This document shows positions 28,956 to 40,989 of a DNA stretch of 64,000 nt, one piece after another. The stretch's first letter is position 1. Each line of letters starts with the position of its first letter. The stretch is from NCBI GenBank assembly GCA_021904315.1, contig CM038922.1, positions 10,949,347 to 11,013,346 of the forward strand. Reading direction: 5' to 3'. Both the position numbers and the translations under genes were made by a program. Origin of the DNA: Sphagnum magellanicum. Taxonomy: Eukaryota; Streptophyta; Sphagnopsida; Sphagnales; Sphagnaceae. The notes beneath the pieces were generated by a model, which saw only the letters and a program-made list of their open reading frames with translations, did no database searches and was not told the origin of the DNA.

Positions 28956-31798
28956 ATGGCAGTATCTAGAGCTCCGACGACGACAGGGCGCAAGCAACAA
29001 CAGCGACAGCAAGCGCAAATCTCGGCAATGCTTGATGGCGGCGTAGAGAGCCAGTGGAGAATAGGACGTAGCATGTCCAGCAGAACAGCCCGGGACTCGT
29101 CGCGAACGTCCTTGGACACGGCAGCGGCAACGGCGTACTCCACCACCACGGAGGGGCTCATCTCGGGCGCCTGGTGCGGTTGCGTCACCAGGTCCGGGGC
29201 TATTTCCCCTCCTCCCGCCCTGTCCTCCCGCACTTGCTCGCGGTCGAAGAAAGAGAAATCCGGAGAGATCAAGTACTCCTCGACCGCGGACAACAATATC
29301 AGTGCGCTTGTGCGAAGCTATAACGAGAGGTCGGTGACGCCCGGAGGTTCGCCCTTCCGGCCTCGTCTGTCACCGGGGAAGGTCTCTCCTCTCGTGGAGG
29401 TGGTTCCTCCGCCGCAAGCTTCTGCTGCAACCGTAGTGGCGTCGTCTATGGCTCCTCCTCCGGCCGTGTTTTCTATGTCGAGCTACTTGTCGACCGAGAA
29501 GTTGAGCAATGCCGCAGTGTCGAGCTCTCCACCCGTGGAGAAGATCAAAGCCTCGCCGACGTTGTTCGAGATGATGAGCCACGAGCAGCAAGAACTGCAG
29601 CAGGAGTCCAAGCCGCCACTGCAGACCATTTCCCTGAGCCAGCAACTCACGTTCCAGGAGAAGATGAAGACCATTCTTGCAGGTACCCAGTGTGATACTA
29701 AACCCCCCACCACTCTTCCCCCCTCTGCTGGAAGGCTTAACCTTGCAAGAAAAGCTCCCCACCTCATTCAGGATTGTTTTGCTTCTCTCGTGTGTGTGAG
29801 ACTTCCAAAATGCAAGTAGAAAGTGTTGCATAGAAACTGTAGAAGAATGCAAGATTGTAAAGTCTCCAAGTGTTTGCAAAGAACCCAAGTGCTTCAAGAG
29901 AAATTGGAGACATGCTACCATGTGGAACAGGGTGTGGTGATGGTTGGCATGCGTTGGAATTCATGGACAATGCTCTGAGAAGGCCCATTGATGTGCAGGA
30001 AGCAGCCCAGGAAGTCAATTCAATGATGCAAGCACGAGTGATTTGGAGCTGACGCTCCACAACAAGGAGGGATACAGCATCACCATCAATGTGCACCGCC
30101 ACATTCTTGTCACCCACAGCAGGTTCTTTGCAGCCAAGCTTTCAGACCGCTGGTCGAAACAGCAGCAGCAGCAGCGGGTAAACCCCAACCTGATCGAGAT
30201 CACTGACATTGAGGATGTCGAGATTTACTTGGAAACACTTCGACTCATGTACTGCAAGGATATCAAGAGGCGACTGATGAAGGAGAATGTTCCTCGTGTT
30301 CTTGACATACTCAAGGTACTTTGATGATCTTGCAAGAATTGTTCTTGACATTTTGATGCAAGTTTTCTGCAGAATACTGAACTCATTTCTTGGGGTGGTT
30401 TTGATCCAGCTATCGGCCCACATAATGTTTGAAGGCTGTGTGTTTGCATGCCTTGGTTACCTAGAAGCTATGCCATGGGCAGAGGATGAAGAAGCAAAGG
30501 TGACAACACTTCTAGGTCAATTGCAGTTGGAGAGTGTGGGTGTTGCAGCTGATGTCATGAAGCGTTGTTCTGGACTTGATTCATCCAACTCAGAAGCTGT
30601 GCTTGTTCAGCTTCTGCATGCAGTCACCAAGGGTAAGCACTTTGTCCTTACTAGGGGTCTAGAAAGTTTGCTGGAGCTTTGTGTTTTCTACAGGATAATG
30701 TGTATAGATATGAGGTTAGCTTGTGCTGGATTCGTAGTATTGAGAATTTGTTGTGTTTGTGTGAATTGCAACCCAAAGGCACTGATGACAAAGCCAGACG
30801 AGAGATGAAGGCACTGGTCTCAAGAATGTTGCGGGAGAATGTTGCACAGAACAAGGATATGGTTGATGTGAGCAAAGACAGCTTGTATCGAGCTTGTCAT
30901 AGCTGCCTTGATTCTCTGCTCCACCTCTTCATGCAGGTATTCGGACATCTCTTTGTGTCATGAGTTGATGACTTATGTTTGTGGAAGTAAATTGCCAACA
31001 TCCTTCAAAATGCTCATGCAAATTTGTTCTCATTTTGCTCTATAGATGAGGTGGTCAAGGTACTAATCTGTGGTTCTGCATGCAGACCAAAGATGGTGAG
31101 GACAGGGGAATGTTGCTTAATATTGCTCGGCATGCTGACAACCTTCATTGGTTGGTGGACATTCTCATAGACCGTCGGATTGCTGATGATTTTGTACGCA
31201 TGTGGGCTCACCAAGCAGAGCTTGCAGCCTTGCACACACAAGTCCCAGTCATGTTCCGTTATGAAGTCAGCCGCCTCACTGCCCGCCTCTGCATTGCTAT
31301 TGGCAAGGGACAGGTAATGTCTGGCTGAGTGTTGTCTGGTTTCCAAGACTGGTTACTTCAGAAGTATTGTGCATAATCTATGGCTATGGTGTAGGCTAGG
31401 AGGGATTGTAAAAAGTCAAGAGCACAATTGCCACTTGTTGCTGCATTTGATCCTACTAAACCTTCTTGTGTAATGTGCACTGGGAGCAGGTGCTATCTCC
31501 AAAAGATGTGAGGTATCTGTTGTTGCAGACATGGCTACAGCCCTTGGTGGAGGACTTTGGATGGATGCAGAGATGTTGCCGAAATCTGGACAAGAAGGTG
31601 GTAGAGGAAGGAATAAGTCAAACTATTCTTACACTCCCAATGAAACAGCAACAGAGTATTCTTCTCTCATGGTTTGATCGATTTTCCACCTCTGGTGATG
31701 ATTGCCCAAATCTGCAGAAAGCTTTTGAGGTCTGGTGGCGGAGAACTTTCACACGGCCATGCTCAGAATTTGATGGTGGTTCTCAACCGTGTTTCTAG
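28956..31798 (+). CDS. BTB/POZ domain protein of the plant At1g63850-like family, 6 exons
   Basis: Exons 28956-29682, 29999-30315, 30410-30632, 30779-30936, 31086-31313 and 31490-31798 join with GT-AG borders and matching phases to give 653 aa. Residues 1-200 are Ser/Pro-rich and probably disordered. ASPTLFEMM follows near residue 199. The BTB/POZ fold starts about residue 257 ([39 protein letters not shown]). The helical C-terminal region has conserved blocks [17 protein letters not shown], [52 protein letters not shown] and [14 protein letters not shown]. From memory, this order matches an uncharacterised Arabidopsis family. BTB proteins commonly link substrates to CUL3 ubiquitin ligases; that role is inferred here. 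The start is the first ATG of the long open exon; upstream frames are closed. Confidence 0.93.
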
Positions 31799-32195
31799 AT
31801 TGCATGCAATGCATCAAAAAGGTTTTGACATAAATTGGTATTGTGAAGTCTCCATTCAGGGAGTGAGATACTTCAAACAGGATAGTACCAAATTGACAAA
31901 GCTGCCACTTGTGAGTGGGTATTGTTTGGAGCTACAAATTTGGGCTCTTTCAAAGCAGCAGGCATGTGTGCTGCTGTGCACTAGTCTGACTTTCACAGGC
32001 AGCAAACTGTTCACACATTGGGTTCTTCAGACTTTTGCAGAAGTATTATGGGAGATTTATGGGTGAGAGGGGAGTGGGGGGTCTGGTCCGTAAGGGTGTC
32101 TGGTTCACAATTCAGACATGGGGAGGAGAGCACTCATATAAAGCACAGGAGGGGGGCTCAATGGATGTCTAGGGCAGTTTGTTGGCAGTTCTCGT

Positions 32196-32307
32196 TTCCT
32201 TGGGGGATGCTACATGAGTATGGAGGGTTAATGTGCACAGTTCACTCAGGGTTCCTTGGGGGGATGCTACATGAGTGTGGAGGGTTAATGTGCACAGCCC
32301 GTTCAGG
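32196..32307 (+). repeat. 56-bp tandem duplication
   Basis: TTCCTTGGGGGATGCTACAT and the following GAGTRTGGAGGGTTAATGTG are repeated at 32196 and 32252, with one extra G in the second copy. Confidence 0.85.
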
Positions 32308-33143
32308 GAACTTGACATAGCTTAGGATTACTAAGAGTTCTCAAGATTCAATGTGGCAGCTCTGATTTTGGTAACAGGAACAGTCCGTTGAAATAGAGGT
32401 CAGGGATATGTATGGTAAGTGCAGCAAAGGGAACTTAGCTTAAAGTAGTAGTGGCAAATACATTTGCTGTCCTGAATCTGTGATCCTGAGATGCCATCAT
32501 GTAAACATTAAAGGTTTGTGGGCAAGACTTTCCATGCTTAGCAATGCTGGAATTCAGAGAAGCATCTCCTGTACACTATGTCCATTTCTATCTATCTTTA
32601 ACAAGTATGTTTTTACTTTGCTTTTTGGTCTCACTTGTGACTTAAGTGAGTTTTCCTAACATATTTATTCAATTTGGGAGATGTTTCTAGCAAAGATGGA
32701 GAAAGTTGTTGCAGTCTTGCAAGCTAACCTTATTTCCCTCCCATACAGTGATAACAAGTTGCTGTTCTTGGTATTAAAATGTGCTGGATGGCTTACCGGG
32801 CAATTCTGGTGTGTTTTTTTGTTGTAGAAGAAGTGTGTTCTTCATTACTAGCTGTTTATACATTAGTTCCAAGCACCAAATTTCAGGCCAAAATAGCCTG
32901 AGATAGCTATCCAAGCAGAAAGACTCTACTGTCCTTCACCAGCAACAAGACTATCAGACCACAAGTGATAACACAAACCTTGTAGATCAGAACTGATTGC
33001 AACATAAAACAAAGAATGACACAATTGCATCAAGAATGCATGGAAGCAAGGACACAATCATAGCAACAATGGAGACAAATGGTGGAAAAGAAGGAGATGA
33101 AGTGCTGCTGCTACAGAAGAGTTATAAAAGGTGGCACAAGGAA

Positions 33144-33232
33144 ATAGACTGGTGACACAGATGTGTACACCACCATCATAACATGTAATGATAGTGGAGA
33201 TATCTATCACATGGGGCTTATCACCAGTCTAT
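33144..33232. repeat. Inverted repeat, perfect 12-bp arms
   Basis: ATAGACTGGTGA at 33144-33155 is exactly reverse-complemented at 33221-33232 (TCACCAGTCTAT), with a 65-base loop. Possibly a small MITE or transcript hairpin. Confidence 0.6.
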
Positions 33233-33262
33233 TTGTACACCAAGTAAAACTTTAGCAGCAAT

Positions 33263-33398
33263 AGCTCAATGACATCATCATGAGATGATACTCCAAGAGA
33301 CCCATAAGTTAGGAGCAATAGCAGACTTTAAGCTCAACGACATCATCATGAGATGACACTCCAAAAGACCTGTAAGTTAGGAGCAATAGCAGACTTAG
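33263..33398 (+). repeat. 68-bp tandem duplication
   Basis: AGCTCAAYGACATCATCATG, then AGATGAYACTCC and TAAGTTAGGAGCAATAGCAG are repeated, starting at 33263 and 33331, with few differences. Confidence 0.85.
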
Positions 33399-34048
33399 GC
33401 AAAACTCTAGATTTGGGTGTTCTTTTAGGAAAGTCCTTGATCTGAATACCTCTTTTGAAGAACTGAAGATAGTGAGGAACTATCCCGGGATAGCCACAGT
33501 TTGCAAATCTGTGTGCATTTTGACAAATAGATCATTTAGTAACTTTTGGCGTTGTCTACAAATAAATCATTCTAACAACAACCCAAACTTACACATGAAT
33601 GTTCATAACATTTTTACCATTTCCAAGTACTCTTTTGTGTACGAATTCGGACTCAAATGAACAATAACTCTACACTCTTTATGTCCTCAATTGCATTCAT
33701 CATTCAAACCAAACTTTAACAACTTGTTCAGAGACTCAGCATTTCTGGAAATTTCAATGCAAAATGGAGCAAAATCTTTACAGAGAGTCACTTTCCTTCC
33801 TGTCTTATGTTCTGGACCTCATACCTGTCATGCTGAGAACAATTCCATCACATGGACTGCTGTGTGTGCCAGCTCTAGTTGCAAAACACACAGTAATACT
33901 CATGGTGCAGTCTCTCAAGACCAACTCTCTCTAAAACCAAACTGGTTTTAAGATCATCTCAATTCCTCCACTCCAGAAACATTAACCAAAGGCTGAGAAC
34001 TCTTGGCAGAAAATATGCATCTCCTGATCTGCACCTATTTCTATCCAT

Positions 34049-37000
34049 TTAATGCCATCCACACACATAGTCAAGGAAAGCTACCAAACCAATAGAGATT
34101 GGGTAAAGTGCAATGCCAATGAAAGCCATCCAAAGAGGAAAGGTCGTTCTTGCAGCTGCCACCCCACCCATCACTAAGGTGGAGAAAAGAATAACTGTTA
34201 TCTCTGCTGAAAAGTCCCACAGAAGGCCCCGAAAGTGGACAATAGCGAGGAAGATACTTAGGCACAATGTGTTATTCATGGTAACTGCACCATAGATCTG
34301 CAGAACAAAGGTAAGTACATAAGAATCTGAGCTCGATAATGCAGTGAGGCACCAGAAGCTAAGGAATGTCTCAAGTATAGCATACATGGCAAAACATTTG
34401 TAAGCACCTGAACCAGGCTACACTCCAGATGATAACAGAAGTTCAAGAGGGTGCATCAGATTGTTGGCTGGCTCTCAGATTGATCAAGATGCCTGTTTCC
34501 AGGAAAGATGCAACAAACCTGTGAATAAGTCATGGAGATATTTCTCTTGCGTTTACCCCTGGCAAACAATATGGATGAAATGGCTTCACTTGAATTGGTT
34601 GCAAGTGGGGTTGCAATGAATGCAATGAAGAAGGGTGGGATGCCAGAGGCCTTTGAAAAGCCACCAATTGCATCTACCAAAGGATCTGAAAAAATGGCAG
34701 CAATGGCAGCACCAGCAATCAAATACAGCACAGCCCTTGTTATGATTTGTGTTCTTGTTGGTAGGGGCTTACTTTCCTTGTCACCATCCTCGTCATCCTC
34801 ATCCTCCTGCAAGGTAGACAGAAGGTACCTATCCGTCTGCAGCCAGGAAACCAAAGTTGGTGTCAATTTGGATGATCTTCAATACAAATGTCAAATTAAA
34901 AAATTAAGGGAACCTAACCAGAGCTGCTCTTGAACACTGACAGTAGAAACTTGTGTCGTACACATATCCCCACTTCCTGTTAGTTTCACTCTGTCAGTAC
35001 TGCTTACTCCATCCCACAAAAAGAGACATGATTTAGAATGATCAAAATCTCCTCAGACCTGTGCCTCTGCATCAAAGGGGTTGGGTGGTGCAACATCACT
35101 GGAAATGAAATCCAGACTCGTGCCAGACCCATTGGTACGCTTTACAGAGGTCATCCATGTTCTCATGCCCTTGTAAAATTCGTTCTTAGTGATCCTGTCA
35201 TCCTTCTTATCTACGTCAAATTCTTTCATCCAAAGTGCTACTTCATGTTCAGAGGGCACTTTCCGTTGGTTCTGAATACCCAAACCAACAATCAGCCCCT
35301 TTAACTCCTCCCTTGTAAGCATTTCGTCTTTGTCTGTATCAAAATAATCAAAAACTCTGCAAAAACGAAAAGTTTTGTGTCAGAGTTTGAAGCCCTCTAT
35401 ACACACGCATTGCATAAGAGAATTCTATAATGCATCTGAAACAATGACTCAACAGCCTTCTTGCAACTATAGTGAAACTGTAGATTCAGTCATCCACATA
35501 GAGGCCATTGTTTATAGCATGTTTTCACCTCTCTAGATTTGTATCACCTTCTCCAAATAGGGGCCCCCAATTGTTGCTATGCATGAAATAATGTAACTTG
35601 TGTAGGATATGCAGCCTATATTTATGCTTTGCCCAAGATATACGCCTCTCTTGCATCCATGGTGCAACAAGCTGCAATGCAATTCCTAAATCCAGTTAGA
35701 GACAGCAGGTTCCATGAATAGACAGGATATGAACATCCTTGCACAATTCAACCCATCTTAGAAAGCTCAAACAAAAACAGTCCTGCTGCGGTGCAGAGCA
35801 GTTTCAGATTTAGGACTTTCAATCTCAGAACACAAAACTCTTGGGTTCTGCAAGACTACTAGACGCTCACAGAATCAAATCCTGCATTACTACACCACCC
35901 AGCATCTTGTGTGATCACATAATCTAGCACACAGCCAGAGAATGACCTGTAATTGCAAACTGCTCTACTGCAAGCTGCAAGTATGTAACAAGGACTGAAC
36001 TGGTCCCAACACATGTCTCAAGACATGCAGACAATGCATCAAAGCAGATTCAAGCAAGACCAATGAGCTGCTGGCTTTCGTGAAGGGGAACCCTATGAAT
36101 GTTTACCTGATATGTGCAGTAGACAATCAGCCCAACAACAGAGATTACACCAGCTGTGGCCACTGCCAAGCTGCCTCCTGTGGTCAACCCTAGCAGTTGG
36201 GGCAACTGTGCCACCAGGTAAGGCAGAAGAGTTGCCATCATGATCCAAGACAGCCACTTTGTTTCTGCATCTGTTGTCACTCCCGTACCTTTCACAAGCA
36301 CACATTTGCTTCACAATTTACTCCTGTCATCTCAATGGCTGTATGTAATCTAAACACTTGCAAATCTACTCCTGGACACAATCTTCACCAAACAGATCCT
36401 GAAGAAAAGCAGACAGGGGCCATGCTGGAGACAAAAGCTTGAGACTCCCCCAGAAATATAAGTGTTTAGAATGAGAGCTTATCACAATGTTGCTTGCCAA
36501 GCCGATTTTCTGATGGATAGGTCTGAATATGTCTAAGGATTCATTCTGATAAACATGGTTGCTACTTTGGTCTTGCAGGAAGGATCAAATTTGTCCTTCC
36601 AAGAAAAATTTCGAGAAAATCTGAGATGCAGATGACAGAAAATCAGAAATGGAAACTTTAGGAAGAAGCTGCTACCGAAGAGGCTGAAGCGGTTAGCTGG
36701 CGTTAGCTGGCGATCCTTGGCAACACCATTCACCAGGTCACAGCGGCCGAATATGAGACAAGAGCCCCACAGAGCTGTGAGCACCATTACCGAGGAGCCT
36801 GCAAGCAATCCCATGCCCACTAGAACCTCCGTCTGCGCTTCAGCCTGGTTTGCTCCCAACCCCGACACTGCAATCCTCCCACGCATGCCCTATCAATCTC
36901 TATTCCTACTACAAGTGAAAAATGAAGAACCCTGAAACCAACTAAGAAAGACGGCGCCTGTGCAGCAGCAGCAGCAGCAGGCACAGTTACCATCACGCGC

Positions 37001-37582
37001 TTAGCGTGATGCAGAAAGATGTGCCTTGTTTGTACACATTTGGTAGAAGATTTTTGCAAAATAGAAAAGAGATGAACCCTGATTCACAAGAAGCTATCCG
37101 GTCCTAGTAGTACAGTAGTCTCAAAGCTCACCAAGAATGAGAAGAGCATCAGGAAGAGCTCCAAGAATGGGAAGCACAAGACCGCCGATGATACCAGGGC
37201 TCAACACCGTCAGGAGAAGTTCACTCCCCGCTGATAAAAGCTGCGCGGCAGTGAGAAGCATGTACCCGTAGATCACAAGGAGCGCCACATTACCTCCCAG
37301 ACTGGTGGAGCAAGGCATCACCCCGTAATGCTCCACGCACTCGTGTGAGGCCGTCGCCATTCCATTACTCCACCAGCGCCGCACCTCATGAACCTCCTCT
37401 CCATTATCAAAACTCCCCGCTGCTGCAACAACGGACAAAATCTCGACCTCTTCATGAGAAGCAGCGAAGCATGGCCGAACGAAAACAGTAGTAGAAAAAA
37501 AAGGCAGCAGCAGAAGACTGGAGAGAACCAGAACAAAATTCTGCTGCCGGTGCATTCTCCAATTCTTGAATCCGACCTTCAT
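34049..37582 (-). CDS. NCL: NCL-type Na+/Ca2+ exchanger with EF-hands, 7 exons
   Basis: Cation/Ca2+ exchanger family membrane protein; plant NCL moves Ca2+ against Na+ and is linked to salt and calcium balance. Exons in transcript order: 37582-37132, 36867-36676, 36288-36107, 35671-35529, 35356-35059, 34836-34519, 34297-34049. All borders are GT-AG and the phases agree; 610 aa. A signal peptide (MKVGFKNWR, then VLVLSSLLLLPFF) supports the start at 37582. The frame is open to an ATG at 37678, which would add 32 residues. The first exchanger repeat contains GSELLLTVLSPGIIGG and ALPDALLI, the second SDPLVDAIGGF and PLATNSSEAISSILFA. Between them lie EF-hand 1 with a canonical loop DTDKDEMLTREE and EF-hand 2 (DVDKKDDRITKNE), whose loop is one residue too long. 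An acidic linker (EDEDDEDGDKE) precedes the second membrane half. Confidence 0.93.
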
Positions 37583-37944
37583 AGTTCGTCCGTCACGAAG
37601 TGAGGACGGCTGTGCAAACTGGGGACAATCGACAGTTCTCTTGTCTTTTACAAAACACAGGCTACAACTCTTGGCCAACGCTTCTTGTGCTCTTAACCCA
37701 GCAGAGCTTTCTGCACACTACCCAAGCCCTTGGGTTTCAGAGCTCCTTTTGTTAGCATATTTGTAGAGATTGTGTGTAGACGTGTGTTTTGTGGGGGAAC
37801 TTCAAAGGCTTGTTTTTTTTGTGGGTGGGGAGGGGAGGGGGTTTTGTTTTTGTTTTTGGAATTGGGGGTTAGGTAGTTGCTTATAGCATCCCCTTCCCTT
37901 TTGCTCAGAAGCACTATACCTAGTCTTGTCCCATCCTTCTTGGC

Positions 37945-38793
37945 ATGTTGTATGAGCTGAATCTAGATTTTGTTATTTCATCATCCCTTGCTTGATTTGG
38001 GTTGAAATTTTTATTCAAGATGTTTTGAGTGTGTAAATTTTGATTCGAATGGCTCGATTTTTTGAGTTGCATATCTAATAACCTTAGGCATCATCGTCCC
38101 TTTGTTGGGTGAGATGAATCTAGCTTTGCTATTTCATCATCTCTTGCTTGATTTTGGTGTAAATTTTTATCACAGATTTTCTAATGGAGTAGGTATGTCC
38201 AACTGTTGGATTTGTGAAGCCTTCAACATCTTACCCATGTTGTCTGAGTTGAATCTAGCTTTGCTATTCCATCATCACTTGCTTGATTTTGGTTTAAATT
38301 TTTACCAAAGATTTTTGAATGTGTAAATTTTTATTCCAACAATTGGATTTGTTAAGTTTCATGTCGGCATCATTCCCATGTTGTGCAAGTTGAATTTAGC
38401 TTTTTTTTTAATTCATCATCTCTTGCTTGATTTTTTAGTTTAAATTTTTATCAAAGATTTTTGAGTGTGTAAATTTTGATTACAACGGGTTGGATTTGTT
38501 AAGTTTCATGTCTAATCTTGGGCATCATTTCCTTCTTGTGCAAGTTGAATTTAGCTTTTTTTTAAATTCATCATCTCTTGCTTGATTTTGGTTTAAATTC
38601 TTATTAAATATTTTTTAATGGACTAGGTAACCATAGCTTTGCTTTTTCATCATCTCTTGCTGATTTTTGCTTCAATTTTTTATTAAATATTTTTGAATGG
38701 ACTAGTTAACCATAGCTTTGCTATTTCATCATCTCTTGCTGATTTTTTGGCTTCAATTTTTTATTAAAGATTTTTCAATGGACTATGTAACCA
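37945..38793. repeat. Degenerate tandem array upstream of NCL, about 7 units
   Basis: Each unit contains GAATYTAGCTTTGCTATT, TCATCATCTCTTGCTTGATT, TTTGGTTTAAATTTTTAT and AGATTTTTGAATG. Unit starts are near 37950, 38108, 38240, 38385, 38540, 38632 and 38712. The first spacings are about 135-158 bp; the last ones are shortened to about 85 bp. It begins roughly 360 bp beyond the NCL start codon, in its upstream region. Confidence 0.85.
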
Positions 38794-40985
38794 GCAAGAG
38801 GATGCCAGTTACTGGATATAGCTGAGGCCCAGGAGCACCAGAACTATATCCAGTAGCCCACTAGTGGCCTTGAGCTAGTTATGGGACATAATCAACAGAT
38901 GAAGGCAAATCGAGCTGACCACTACTTCTCATAATCATCTCTCTTCAGAGACAGAAAGGGCTCTTCATGGATGAAAAATAGATTCTTTCATCTATGTGTT
39001 TTTCATGGAAAGACTTCAATTTGGCAGGGTTTTCATTTGTATATTTCAGAATTTTCAACAGAATAAATAGGTATACAACTGTGCACTTTGGTGTTGTGTA
39101 TTTACAAGGATAATTAACCTACCTAGTGGCAGGGATTTTGATTTGGCTTAAGAACAAAAATGGAGATCCTAACTCATCTACTAACTGATTAGAACCCATT
39201 GGAATCAGTGTTATTTTAGGAATATATTCATGTAGCCTAATAAGTGGCCATCATCTTTTAAGATGTAAAAAAAAAATGACCATCATACCAAGGAAGATTT
39301 AGCCAAATCTGGCTATATATGTATCAGATGTGGAGTGTAAATGTTTACTCAACCTCCTCCTATATTCATGGCTACAAACTGAAAACCGAATATAAAAATT
39401 TGGCGATTAGTGTTATATTTTTTTTGTCACTTCTGGCGATGGAGACCTGCAAAATCACTTCATTTTTTTTTCATTTTTTTTTCTCTTTCGCCAGTAAAAA
39501 ACACGGGCTAGAAACTTGGCACTGATTCTCAATCCAAAACTGTTCTTGACATCAATAATTGCTAGTGGAAGATAAGACAGCTTTAAACCTACTACTATGG
39601 CCAGTACTAGAGAAGTACGAAGAAGTACTACCCTCGTACTTTTGGTACTTGAATTTTGAACCTCCTTATTTGTTGGTGTCTGCCAAGCACATTTTTTATA
39701 AAAAAAATTTCCCTACTGTCGCAATACTGGCGAGCAAGGTTTCTTTTAAGGATTTTGTGATGTAGCCAAAGTGGCAATTATCCAGAAAACAGTTTAGCCA
39801 TACTTGGGTACATAATAGCTATGAAGGTGGGAAAGAAAAACACAGAATCCTTCTATTTTCTTGGCTGCCTTCTGGAAGTTATCATAACACTCTGGGGATT
39901 TGGAAGTTTTTTTTAATTTTTGGCCGATTTTTCCCATGAAAAAATCCTTTGTATGGGGTTAAAATCATATTTTTCAGGTCGAAATTTGGCAAAAAATCAC
40001 CTGTGAAAGAAACCAGTGTTTTTTTTTTTGGGCGAATTTTTGTATCGTGGCAAATCCAGAAAGGGCCTGGCAAATGGCATAGAGCAATTTGGGCCATCAG
40101 ATTAGGTTCAAGTCATCAAGATGCGACATTTTGGTAGGGTTTATGAGACAATGCCTTTACAAACAATTTAGATACAACGTCGTTCATCCTTATTTCTCCT
40201 GTCCATCGGATGCCAAAGAACTACGTGGGTCTCTTCGCCACCCAATGCACTCCAAGCTCCCCGCCCTTGCCTACAATTATGTAGCCAATGAAGAAGAGAT
40301 CACCACACACAAGGACCTTATACTTTATGTTGTATTGTCCCTTTGTTTTCCAAGTTCATTGTGTGCATCAAATCGAAGCAAAATCTCCACTTGATCCTTT
40401 GTGTTTTTTTCAAGTTTGCAAGTCCTACATTTGCTTTATTCATGAACTGCTCATGTATGTTTCTTTCAAGTTTGTCAACTATCACCGAGCATTGTTTGCA
40501 GACTACCTTTTGCATACTACCTTTTGTTTTCCAAACTTCATTAAACATGTAAGGTTGAAGATAAGGTCTTGTTTAGCATTGTGTTCATGTTTGTATTCAT
40601 TGCTTTTAAGGGTCATCAAATTCCATTGTTTGTCAAGTTTGTTGTGTTTATCAAGTCCATCAAATCTTTATAATGAACCAAGGATATTAATCCGAAACCC
40701 TAAACCCTTTTGTCGAAATCCATTTTTCCTTTGTATGGCACCACTCATTCAAACCTCCTCCCAACTTCAAGTTCCGCCTCTTGTTTTCAAGGTCTACATC
40801 TATAATCCCCAATCTCTATCAACTCAATGTAAAAGTAGAATGTCCAATCTTTGTTGTTAATCCACCATCCACATTACATGTGTCTCTTGTAGCCCTAAAA
40901 GGCACAGTTATGATCATTTTTTGATGGCACACCCACACATGAACCAACCTTTGCAAATGTTTTATCAGATTTTAAACCTAGTAAA
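38794..40985. other. AT-rich intergenic with repeat fragments
   Basis: It holds TAGCCAAATCTGGCTA near 39301, TAGCCAAAGTGGC near 39764 and TTTGGCGATT/CGCC motifs at 39395-39520 and 39890-40075 that recur at 27.5 and 45.1 kb. A 190-codon frame at 40288-40860 is Leu/Phe/Cys/Ser-rich, overlaps other frames and shows no domain. No gene supported. Confidence 0.4.
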
Positions 40986-40989
40986 CCAA

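Larger units (their letters stand above)
31799..34048. other. Region between two convergent genes; small duplications, no gene
   Basis: It holds the 3' ends of the BTB/POZ (+) and NCL (-) transcripts. Three small repeats are listed separately. No recognisable coding sequence. Confidence 0.5.

Noticed and set aside
28835..29296. 153-codon minus-strand frame and other long frames opposite BTB exon 1
   Set aside because: Shadows of the GC-richer first coding exon of the BTB/POZ gene on the other strand.
40288..40860. 190-codon forward frame before the transposase relic
   Set aside because: Overlaps other frames, rich in Phe, Leu, Ser and Cys as expected from T-rich DNA, and does not align with the transposase order that begins near 40990.
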